This document shows, piece by piece, positions 1 through 5,192 of a DNA stretch of 9,190 bases. Position 1 is the stretch's first letter. Each line of letters starts with the position of its first letter. The DNA is taken from assembly GCA_964520885.1 (NCBI GenBank), contig CAZFQD010000091.1:1-9190 (forward strand), read 5' to 3'. The position numbers were made by a program, and so were the translations under genes. A model generated the notes under the pieces. It saw only the letters and a program-made list of their open reading frames with translations, ran no database searches and was not told where the DNA came from. The stretch is from CAZFQD01 sp964520885 (GTDB lineage Bacteria; Bacillota; Clostridia; Oscillospirales; SIG519).

Positions 1-28
1 TAATACCATTTCTTTTTCCCCTTGTCAA
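1..28 (-). promoter_or_regulatory. Promoter for a gene beyond the left edge
   Basis: Read on the minus strand, a perfect -35 TTGACA (23-28) is followed by a 17-bp spacer ending in TGG (6-22) and by the first five bases of a -10, TATTA (1-5). The last -10 base lies outside the window. The TGG directly before the -10 makes it an extended -10 promoter. It sits downstream of the spoVS terminator and points out of the window, so it should drive a separate minus-strand unit that cannot be seen here. Confidence 0.55.
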
Positions 29-75
29 CTGCTTTTTTAAATTATTTTTTAGTTTTTTTCTATTATAAATCAACT

Positions 76-112
76 AAAAAAGGCCGTTAAAATTCAAAAG
101 TTTTAACGGCCT
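76..112 (-). terminator. Intrinsic terminator after spoVS
   Basis: A perfect 12-bp inverted repeat (81-92 with 101-112, arms AGGCCGTTAAAA and TTTTAACGGCCT) closes an 8-base loop. On the minus strand the stem is followed by TTTTT (76-80). It lies 34 bases beyond the spoVS stop and is the natural end of the hpf-spoVS transcript. The first 60 bases of the window hold only the outward promoter and A/T runs; no gene is seen there. Confidence 0.9.
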
Positions 113-146
113 AACTAACAACAATAATTAATATTCTATTTTTCTT

Positions 147-407
147 CTATCTTGGGTTGACCAAAAATTTAATTGCCGTTCTTTCTTCTCCATCAATAGT
201 TATATCGGTAAAAGCAGGAGTGCAAACAAGGTCTATTCCTGAAGGAGCTAAAAAGCCCCTCGCAATTGCTATCGCCTTAACGGATTGATTAATTGCACCT
301 GCTCCAATGGCCTGAATTTCCGCACTGCCGTTTTCTCTAACAACTCCAGCTAATGCACCTGCAACTGAATTTGGACTGGATTTTGCTGCAACCTTTAGTG
401 CCTCCAT
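147..407 (-). CDS. spoVS: Stage V sporulation protein S
   Basis: This 86-residue protein is the normal size for SpoVS, a small Alba-like protein required in Bacillus for progress through later sporulation (spore coat assembly and core dehydration). The family pattern is clear across the whole length: an N-terminal LKVAAKSSPNSVAGALAG, a central IQAIGAGAINQSVKAIAIAR, and a C-terminal TAIKFLV. The ATG has a strong ribosome site, GGAGGG, 7 bases upstream. The gene follows hpf by only 43 bases with no terminator between them, so it is probably co-transcribed with hpf, although a private sporulation promoter in the gap cannot be excluded. I see no clear SigH-type promoter there. The product is presumably cytoplasmic and may bind nucleic acid, as Alba-fold proteins do; that last point is inference. 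Confidence 0.95.
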   Translation of the reverse strand: MEALKVAAKSSPNSVAGALAGVVRENGSAEIQAIGAGAINQSVKAIAIARGFLAPSGIDLVCTPAFTDITIDGEERTAIKFLVNPR

Positions 408-450
408 TTTTTATACCCTCCTATCAATATTGTAATAATTTCAACTATTT

Positions 451-984
451 TTATACATTTGTTGGTTCAATTAAGCCTATATTTCCGTCTTTTCTCTTAT
501 AAATAACATTAATATTTTCTCCATCAATATTCTTAAAAACAAAAAAACTATGCCCTAACATATTCATTTGCAAAATTGCTTCTTCAACATCCATTGGCTT
601 AACATAGAATTTTTTGCTTTTAATTATCTCAAAACTCTCCTCGGTATTTCCATTTCCTTTATAATCCTCAAGAATATCGGGATGAACACTATGAAATCTT
701 TTTTCTAATTTTGTTTTGTTCTTTTTTATTTGCCTTAACAACGCATCGATTACCAAATCAACTGCTGTATTTATTTCTTCCGCCATTTGCTCTGAACGGA
801 AGAATACCCCCTTATAGTCAATAGTAACCTCAACCACAAATCGCAAATGCTTGTCCTTTGAGAAAGTAATATGAGCTTCACAACCATTCTTAAAAAACTT
901 TCCCATTTTTTCAAGTTTGTGTTTTGTTCGTTCTTTAACTACATCCTCAACTTCGCATTTCCTACAAGTAAAGATAAACTTCAT
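451..984 (-). CDS. hpf: Ribosome hibernation promoting factor, long form
   Basis: The 177-residue length is typical of long HPF, which binds the 30S decoding region and dimerises 70S ribosomes into inactive 100S particles in stationary phase or stress. Residues 1 to about 105 form the S30AE/YfiA-like domain, rich in Lys and Arg. A low-complexity linker follows (around DYKGNGNTEES), then the conserved C-terminal dimerisation domain from about residue 118, with the family features KxFxVKPMxVEEAI, LGHxFFVF, INVIYKRKDGN and IGLIEP. The ATG follows GGAG by 8 bases. Its own promoter is visible at 1058-1086, giving a leader of about 65 bases. One oddity is a Cys-x-x-Cys pair near the N-terminus (C7 and C10, in FTCRKCE), which I do not expect in standard members. 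The neighbour downstream is spoVS, which fits expression in late growth. Confidence 0.95.
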   Translation of the reverse strand: MKFIFTCRKCEVEDVVKERTKHKLEKMGKFFKNGCEAHITFSKDKHLRFVVEVTIDYKGVFFRSEQMAEEINTAVDLVIDALLRQIKKNKTKLEKRFHSVHPDILEDYKGNGNTEESFEIIKSKKFYVKPMDVEEAILQMNMLGHSFFVFKNIDGENINVIYKRKDGNIGLIEPTNV

Positions 985-1057
985 TTCATCGTCTCCTTCA
1001 ACATATTATCCCTTTAAGGATATTTTTATAGGTTCATAGGTTGTCCTTACAATATTA

Positions 1058-1086
1058 ATTATATCACTGTTTTATAATAAAATCAA
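1058..1086 (-). promoter_or_regulatory. Promoter for hpf (and probably spoVS)
   Basis: On the minus strand: -35 TTGATT (1081-1086), a 17-bp spacer, and -10 TATAAT (1058-1063) preceded by TGA, an extended -10. The start point should be near 1051. The first four bases of the -35 are also the last four bases of the preceding terminator stem (1083-1110), so the end of the fumarase unit and the start of the hpf unit are packed together. Confidence 0.65.
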
Positions 1087-1110
1087 CAAATATCTTAAAA
1101 TATTTGTTGA
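1071..1110 (-). terminator. Probable terminator after fumarase alpha
   Basis: A perfect 11-bp inverted repeat (TCAACAAATAT at 1083-1093 with 1100-1110) has a 6-base loop. On the minus strand it is followed by TTTTATT. The stem is almost all A/T, so it is weaker than the spoVS terminator, but the position 36 bases past the fumarase stop fits. It overlaps the hpf -35. Confidence 0.55.
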
Positions 1111-1145
1111 TAATTTGTAAACTTTATTAAAATTTTAAAATTATA

Positions 1146-1985
1146 CTAAATTATTATACTTTTATGCCTTGAAACATGACATCCAATATTTACTGCAACA
1201 GGCAAGCCAGCTATATGCGTTGGGAAAACCTCAATATTTACAGCTAATGCTGTAATTGTCCCTCCAAAGCCTGCGGTTCCAATTCCAGTTTTGTTTATTT
1301 GTTCTAAGGTTTCTTTTTCCATAACTTTATAAAATTCATTTGTATTGGGCTCATCAATATTCCTAATTAATGCTTTTTTCGAAAGATAAGCACAGTATTC
1401 AAAATTTCCTCCAATTCCTACTCCAACGACAATGGGCGGGCAAGGATTTGAGCCTGCTTTATTAACACTATCTACAATAAAAGATATAATATCATCTTTT
1501 GTCACACTTGGATTAAACATTTTAATTACACTCATATTTTCGCTTCCCATACCCTTTGGAACAACGGTAATTTTTATTTTATCTCCTTTTACAATATCCG
1601 TGTGAATTATAGCGGGTGTATTGTCGTTAGTATTTACTCTTTTTAATGGGTCTTTTACAATCGACTTGCGTAGATAGCCATCTAAATAGCCTTGTCTAAC
1701 CCCTTGATTTACTGCCTCATTTAAATCGCCTTCAATATGAATATCTTGTCCAATTTCTAAAAACACTACCACCATCCCCGTGTCTTGACAAATTGGCAAG
1801 TTTTTCTCTTTTGCAATAATTAAATTTTGGCACACATCTTCCAAAGCACTTTTGCATATCAAAGATGTTTCTTTTTCCAAAGCTTTTGAAAGTGATTTTT
1901 CAATATCGTTCGGTAATGAATAATTAGCCTCAATACATAAATTCTTTATTACGTTTGTAATTTCATTAGCTATAATTGTTCTCAT
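1146..1985 (-). CDS. fumA: Class I fumarate hydratase, alpha subunit
   Basis: This 279-residue protein is the full-length alpha subunit of the two-subunit, iron-sulfur class I hydro-lyases, which interconvert fumarate and L-malate; L-tartrate dehydratase alpha is the close alternative and cannot be excluded by reading. Three cysteines sit where the family holds its [4Fe-4S] cluster: C66 in LPICQDTG, C182 in NPCPP, and C269 in NIGCHVSRH. Other family blocks are GSENMS, VGVGIGG and GIGTAGFGG. The enzyme normally needs a beta subunit, usually encoded directly downstream. Here the downstream sequence is a terminator and then hpf, so beta is absent from this window. The ATG has GAGG 5 bases upstream and lies 23 bases after the amidohydrolase stop, so the two are probably co-transcribed. 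The cluster type implies an anaerobic or microaerobic host. Confidence 0.9.
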   Translation of the reverse strand: MRTIIANEITNVIKNLCIEANYSLPNDIEKSLSKALEKETSLICKSALEDVCQNLIIAKEKNLPICQDTGMVVVFLEIGQDIHIEGDLNEAVNQGVRQGYLDGYLRKSIVKDPLKRVNTNDNTPAIIHTDIVKGDKIKITVVPKGMGSENMSVIKMFNPSVTKDDIISFIVDSVNKAGSNPCPPIVVGVGIGGNFEYCAYLSKKALIRNIDEPNTNEFYKVMEKETLEQINKTGIGTAGFGGTITALAVNIEVFPTHIAGLPVAVNIGCHVSRHKSIII

Positions 1986-1996
1986 ATATTCCTCTT

Positions 1997-2010
1997 CCTA
2001 ATTCCTAATT
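1997..2010. repeat. Two heptad repeats CCTAATT
   Basis: Two perfect tandem copies of CCTAATT (1997-2003 and 2004-2010) span the amidohydrolase stop and the start of the fumarase ribosome site. The same heptad occurs at 6498-6504 inside the exporter operon. Only two copies are present here, so chance is possible. Confidence 0.4.
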
Positions 2011-3166
2011 ATTTAACCTTTTCTCCATTAATAAATACTGCTTCAACTGTGCTAAAAATATCAAAAGGTTCGCCATTAAAAATAACAAGGTCAGCATCTT
2101 TTCCAATCTCAATTGACCCTACTCTATTTGAAATACCGCAAATTTCAGCAGGATTAATAGTTATAGCTTTTAATGCCGATAAATAATCCATCCCATTTTT
2201 AATACTTAATGCGGCACACAAAGGCAAATATTGAATTGGAGTGTTAGGATGGTCTGTAATAATAGCTGTTTTGATTCCTTTATTATCTAATATTCCAGCT
2301 GTTTTAAATGATAGGTTTTTTAATTCTGGTTTTGAACGATCACTTAAAGATGGACCTAAAAGAACTGAAATATTTTTTTCCTTTAAAATATCTGCTACTA
2401 ATTCACCATCAGTGCAATGCACAACTGATAAATCTAAATTAAATTCCTCGCAAATTCTAATTGCTGTTAATATATCATCCGCCCTATGAGCATGAATGTG
2501 CAAAGGTATATCTCCCTTAAATAATGGAATATATGCCTCGTTTTTAATATCAAATTCCGGTTCATCAAAGTCCTCTTCTATTAATGCTTTGTCTACATCT
2601 TTTATATACCTTGAGGCTTTAAATAATTGTTCTCTGATTATTCCTGCAATTGCCATTCTTGTAACAGGAGATAGATTTTTTATGTGATAAGAAATTTTGG
2701 GATTTTCTCCCAAAGCCGCTTTAATACAAATTGGTGCTTTAATTAACTTATCCTCAACAGTTTTGCCATAGGTTTTAAGTGCAGCAAACTGTCCTCCTAT
2801 TGGGTTAGAACTCCCAGGACCGGTAACTACCGTTGTAACTCCCGCCTGTAAAGCCTCTGCAAAGCACAAATCGAACGGATTGATTGCATCTATTGCTCGC
2901 AAATGTGGTGTTGCAGGGTCAGTATCTTCGTTGCCATCATCGCCTTCAAAGCCTAAACTATCCTCCCACATTCCAATATGACAATGTCCCTCAACAAAAC
3001 CGGGAGTTAAAGTTTTGCCATTAGCATCAAAAACTTGCTCATTTGAAGTTTTAAATACCTGCATATCCCCAATTGAAAATATTTTACCATTCTTAATTTC
3101 AATAAAGCCATTTTCAATAATTCCTTGCTTATCACAAGTGTAAATTTTAGCATTTATAATAGTCAT
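2009..3166 (-). CDS. Metal-dependent amidohydrolase
   Basis: This 385-residue member of the amidohydrolase superfamily resembles the imidazolonepropionase-like metal-dependent hydrolases common in Clostridia. The fold can be followed in order: an N-terminal beta sandwich (residues 1-55, with GKIFSIGD), the metal-binding HxH in PGFVEGHCH (H61, H63), the family block ALGEN (151-155), a histidine cluster HIHAHRADD (H223, H225, H227), VHCTDG (H250), ITDHP (D305), and the C-terminal GSIEIGKDADLVIF that returns to the sandwich. All expected metal ligands are present, so it should be an active cytoplasmic hydrolase acting on a C-N bond. The substrate cannot be read from the sequence. The ATG has AAAGGA 7 bases upstream. 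It lies 34 bases after the HEPN gene and 23 bases before fumarase alpha, on the same strand with no terminator seen, so it may share the MNT promoter at 3956-3984. I do not see a metabolic link to fumarase. Confidence 0.88.
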   Translation of the reverse strand: MTIINAKIYTCDKQGIIENGFIEIKNGKIFSIGDMQVFKTSNEQVFDANGKTLTPGFVEGHCHIGMWEDSLGFEGDDGNEDTDPATPHLRAIDAINPFDLCFAEALQAGVTTVVTGPGSSNPIGGQFAALKTYGKTVEDKLIKAPICIKAALGENPKISYHIKNLSPVTRMAIAGIIREQLFKASRYIKDVDKALIEEDFDEPEFDIKNEAYIPLFKGDIPLHIHAHRADDILTAIRICEEFNLDLSVVHCTDGELVADILKEKNISVLLGPSLSDRSKPELKNLSFKTAGILDNKGIKTAIITDHPNTPIQYLPLCAALSIKNGMDYLSALKAITINPAEICGISNRVGSIEIGKDADLVIFNGEPFDIFSTVEAVFINGEKVK

Positions 3167-3200
3167 AGTAATATCCTTTCAAAGCAAATTAAATTATTAG

Positions 3201-3626
3201 CTACCGTTTTATTTGTTCATACCCAAATATTTCTGCCGAAATAAAATCATACATTTCTTTAGCCATATTATATATTTTTTCAAGTCTTAAATCTTCTAAA
3301 CCTATTGGTGTATCTGTTGGATAACGAGTTTCAATATAAAACCTATTTAAAGAATAACTTTCGTCTAACCATTCGTTGAATTTTTTATCAATTTTTGTTG
3401 CTTGGCGACACAAGAAGGTTAAATTATGCCCATCAAAGTGCTTTTTTGTTTTAAGCAACAAATATCCTTTGAGTGCCTTTTCAATAGCCTGTTGACAATG
3501 AAAAGCAGAAATTTCATTAGGACCATTATTGTCTTTTAAGATTTTTGCGGCTTTAATATCATCATTAGACTTCTTTAACCAGTCAAAAAAATGTCTGCTA
3601 TCAGTGATATGCTCATCTCTTCTCAT
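3201..3626 (-). CDS. HEPN domain protein
   Basis: The 141-residue all-helical protein has the HEPN pattern: an N-terminal helix with WLKKSNDDIKAA (16-27), the hallmark FHCQQAIEKALKGYL (42-56), a GHNL turn (H67), and a YSLNRFY...TRYP segment (91-103). HEPN proteins are often RNases paired with a nucleotidyltransferase in toxin-antitoxin modules. The RNase motif Rx4-6H is not visible here, so RNase activity should not be assumed. It overlaps the upstream MNT-like gene by 14 bases (3613-3626), which implies translational coupling and joint function. A ribosome site AAGGGA lies about 10 bases before the ATG, inside the MNT gene. Likely roles are a non-RNase member of a HEPN/MNT pair or a small nucleotide- or protein-binding partner; function unproven. 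Confidence 0.85.
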   Translation of the reverse strand: MRRDEHITDSRHFFDWLKKSNDDIKAAKILKDNNGPNEISAFHCQQAIEKALKGYLLLKTKKHFDGHNLTFLCRQATKIDKKFNEWLDESYSLNRFYIETRYPTDTPIGLEDLRLEKIYNMAKEMYDFISAEIFGYEQIKR

Positions 3627-3924
3627 AAATAATCGTTCCCTTCTTATTTATGAAATTTGCATAACTACCCTCATCATTCAAACACTCTCGCCATTCATCA
3701 TTTGTGTAAATAATTATATTAAAAGGAATTGAGGCTTCAATATTTGAATATATCATTTTTTCAGCCATAAGTTTTTCCTCTACATCCACTACTATGCAAA
3801 GGTCAAAACTTTTTATTTTTTCGCTTGATACATTAACTTTTTTTCCATAAAGAACGACAAGTGAAGGGTATAATAGTTCCTTTATTTCTTGACATACTCG
3901 TTTCATCTCTTGCATAGCTAACAT
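3613..3924 (-). CDS. Degenerate MNT-type nucleotidyltransferase-like protein
   Basis: I place the start at 3924, giving 103 residues, because GAGG lies just upstream with 8-9 base spacing and a promoter (3956-3984) sits 30 bases further up. A longer in-frame reading to 4023 would run through that promoter and a terminator. The protein matches the minimal nucleotidyltransferase layout: helix, then LVVLYGK, strand SFDLCIVVD, helix, strand FNIIIYT, then DEW. Active members carry GSx10DxD. Here the aligned residues are G27-K28, ten residues, then S39-F40-D41, so the Ser and the first Asp are lost. The third acidic position appears to be N69 in IPFNIII, where an Asp is usual. It is probably not catalytic. 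The 3' end overlaps the HEPN gene by 14 bases; MNT proteins typically act as antitoxin to HEPN, in some cases by adenylylating it. That chemistry is doubtful here. Confidence 0.75.
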   Translation of the reverse strand: MLAMQEMKRVCQEIKELLYPSLVVLYGKKVNVSSEKIKSFDLCIVVDVEEKLMAEKMIYSNIEASIPFNIIIYTNDEWRECLNDEGSYANFINKKGTIIYEKR

Positions 3925-3955
3925 ATAAATCAACCTCGCTTTTCTATTAATTATT

Positions 3956-3984
3956 ATTATATCAAATTTATTTGTGAAATGCAA
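3956..3984 (-). promoter_or_regulatory. Promoter for the MNT/HEPN unit
   Basis: On the minus strand: -35 TTGCAT (3979-3984), a 17-bp spacer, and -10 TATAAT (3956-3961) with TGA in front. The -35 is weak, but the extended -10 is perfect. The predicted start near 3949 leaves a leader of about 25 bases before the ATG at 3924. The -35 begins in the T-run of the upstream terminator. Confidence 0.6.
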
Positions 3985-4011
3985 AAAAAAATCAAAAGAC
4001 AATGCTTTTGA
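3983..4011 (-). terminator. Terminator between cyclase and MNT
   Basis: A 7-bp stem (TCAAAAG at 3992-3998 with 4005-4011) has a 6-base loop and, on the minus strand, is followed by an uninterrupted run of nine T (3983-3991). It is the most likely end of the diguanylate cyclase transcript, about 150 bases past its stop, and separates that unit from the MNT promoter. Confidence 0.65.
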
Positions 4012-4030
4012 ATTGAAATTCAAGTATAAG

Positions 4031-4095
4031 TAATTACAAGGTTTTCCACAGATTTGCTATTGTTTACAAGGTAATTGTGGAAAACCTTGCAATTA
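4031..4095. repeat. 20-bp inverted repeat with two DnaA-box-like sites
   Basis: The arms at 4031-4050 and 4076-4095 match at 19 of 20 positions; the inner 14 bp (CAAGGTTTTCCACA and its complement) are perfect. The spacer is 25 bases. Each arm ends in TTTTCCACA, one change from the DnaA box TTATCCACA, and the two face each other. A further copy of TACAAGGT lies in the spacer (4065-4072), exactly 30 bp from the one in the left arm. There is no T-run beside it, so it is a poor terminator. It may be a protein-binding site (DnaA or another dimer) or a large hairpin in the cyclase 3' UTR. Confidence 0.75.
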
Positions 4096-4157
4096 GTATG
4101 TTTTAATAGTGCTATTTTAAAAAAATGGGGAAACTTAAATTAAAAATTAGTATGTAT

Positions 4158-5096
4158 TTATTTAACCGCCATTTCATCATAAAAAATAATGCAGTTTTTC
4201 CCGTTAGCTTTTGCCTCATATAAAGCAATATCGGCATATCTTAATAAATCATTAGTATTACTTACATTTTCAGATAAATGGGAAATTCCAATGCTAATAG
4301 ATGCAAAAACGCCTTGAGTTATTTTTGAAATTTCATCGGAATTTTTAATTTTTTTTCTAAACTCCTCAGCTAAAGAATAAACAAATCTTTTATCTTGATT
4401 GCAAATAATAATAGCAAATTCTTCTCCACCGTAACGAAAAACATTGCCATAAAAATCAAAAACATCGCTTAAAATACTTGCCGTTAGCTTTAAAACCTTA
4501 TCGCCAACACTATGTCCACAAGTATCATTTATTTTTTTAAAATTGTCCAAATCGCAAAATATAAGGAACATATCATTGCTTTTAAAATTCTCTCGCATTT
4601 TTATAAATTCACAAAAACCACGATAATTAGAAACACCTGTTAATTCGTCAGTAAGAGTTTTTATATTTAAAATTGCATTTTCCTTTTTGTGACATTCTAT
4701 TTTTTCCAAAGTGGAATTATATGAACTATAAAAATTTTTAATTGCTTTTGGGCATAAAAAATTATAAGAAATTGGCACAATTTCTCCATTTAAATTCATC
4801 TTTTTAATTTGAGCATTAATTGTTTTTATTGGAATAATCCAAAACAAATAAAATAAAGCAATTATTAGTAAAGATAATATAATGATGTTATTTACTATTA
4901 AAATATTTTTGTCCAAAAAAATTATTTTACTAAAAAACAAAATATTTATTATTCCATCAAATATTAATAAAAATAAAAAAATACAAAATAAAACATTTTT
5001 TAATAAAGGGAGGGGGGTTTTTGGAGAAAAAAATGCATTAACTTTAGAAATGTTTTCTATTTTTCTAACCTCTTGCTCCTTTATAAAATTAATCAA
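4158..5096 (-). CDS. Membrane diguanylate cyclase (GGDEF)
   Basis: The 312-residue protein makes cyclic di-GMP from two GTP. Two hydrophobic helices (about 31-55 and 65-90) are joined by a short loop, so there is no sizeable outside sensor domain. A linker of about 55 residues leads to a GGDEF domain from about residue 148: LTDELTGVSNYRGF, the metal-binding D182 in CDLDNFKKIND, GHSVGDK, the active-site motif RYGGEEF (221-227), SIGIS, and YEAKANGKN near the end. All catalytic residues are present. The inhibitory RxxD site expected six residues before the first Gly of GGEEF is absent (D214 and G217 there), so product feedback is unlikely. The start codon is TTG at 5094-5096: there is no in-frame ATG before residue 100, and AAAGGGG lies about 9 bases upstream. 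It has its own promoter at 5127-5155. Confidence 0.93.
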   Translation of the reverse strand: MINFIKEQEVRKIENISKVNAFFSPKTPLPLLKNVLFCIFLFLLIFDGIINILFFSKIIFLDKNILIVNNIIILSLLIIALFYLFWIIPIKTINAQIKKMNLNGEIVPISYNFLCPKAIKNFYSSYNSTLEKIECHKKENAILNIKTLTDELTGVSNYRGFCEFIKMRENFKSNDMFLIFCDLDNFKKINDTCGHSVGDKVLKLTASILSDVFDFYGNVFRYGGEEFAIIICNQDKRFVYSLAEEFRKKIKNSDEISKITQGVFASISIGISHLSENVSNTNDLLRYADIALYEAKANGKNCIIFYDEMAVK

Positions 5097-5114
5097 GTAA
5101 ACCCACCCCTTTCA

Positions 5115-5150
5115 AATATTGTATATATATTACCATATTATTACAATATT
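5115..5150. promoter_or_regulatory. Candidate operator at the cyclase promoter
   Basis: A perfect 9-bp inverted repeat, AATATTGTA (5115-5123) and TACAATATT (5142-5150), with an 18-base centre, encloses the -10 and runs from the predicted start point up to the first base of the -35. The right arm also lies in a perfect 10-bp palindrome ACAATATTGT (5143-5152). The placement would suit a repressor, but A/T richness makes chance symmetry possible and no known regulator is recognised. Confidence 0.4.
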
Positions 5151-5155
5151 GTCAA
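5127..5155 (-). promoter_or_regulatory. Promoter for the diguanylate cyclase
   Basis: On the minus strand: a perfect -35 TTGACA (5150-5155), a 17-bp spacer ending in TGG, and -10 TAATAT (5127-5132). The expected start near 5120 gives a leader of about 24 bases to the TTG start, holding the ribosome site AAAGGGG. Confidence 0.65.
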
Positions 5156-5192
5156 TATATAAAAAGGGGTTATTTTTACATTTTATTATAAA

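Noticed and set aside
995..1056. Riboswitch in the 65-base hpf leader
   Set aside because: The leader is short and A/T-rich, with only a 5-bp TATCC/GGATA stem and no known aptamer motif.
2241..2687. Two plus-strand reading frames of 82 and 63 codons
   Set aside because: They lie wholly opposite the amidohydrolase, whose metal motifs are in the minus frame; no ribosome site or family resemblance.
3529..3732. Plus-strand reading frame of 67 codons opposite the HEPN/MNT junction
   Set aside because: Antisense to two recognised genes and without recognisable features.
3925..4023. Longer N-terminus for the MNT-like protein, starting at 4023
   Set aside because: The added 33 residues would cross a predicted terminator and the promoter at 3956-3984, have no ribosome site, and do not resemble the family. 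The start at 3924 has GAGG at good distance.
4105..4135. Hairpin AATAG/CTATT near the cyclase stop as its terminator
   Set aside because: The stem is only 5 bp with a 2-base loop and no following T-run on the minus strand; the hairpin with nine T at 3983-4011 is better.
4882..5100. Plus-strand reading frame of 72 codons
   Set aside because: Antisense to the hydrophobic N-terminus of the cyclase; its Lys/Ile-rich content is the reverse reading of A/T-rich membrane codons.
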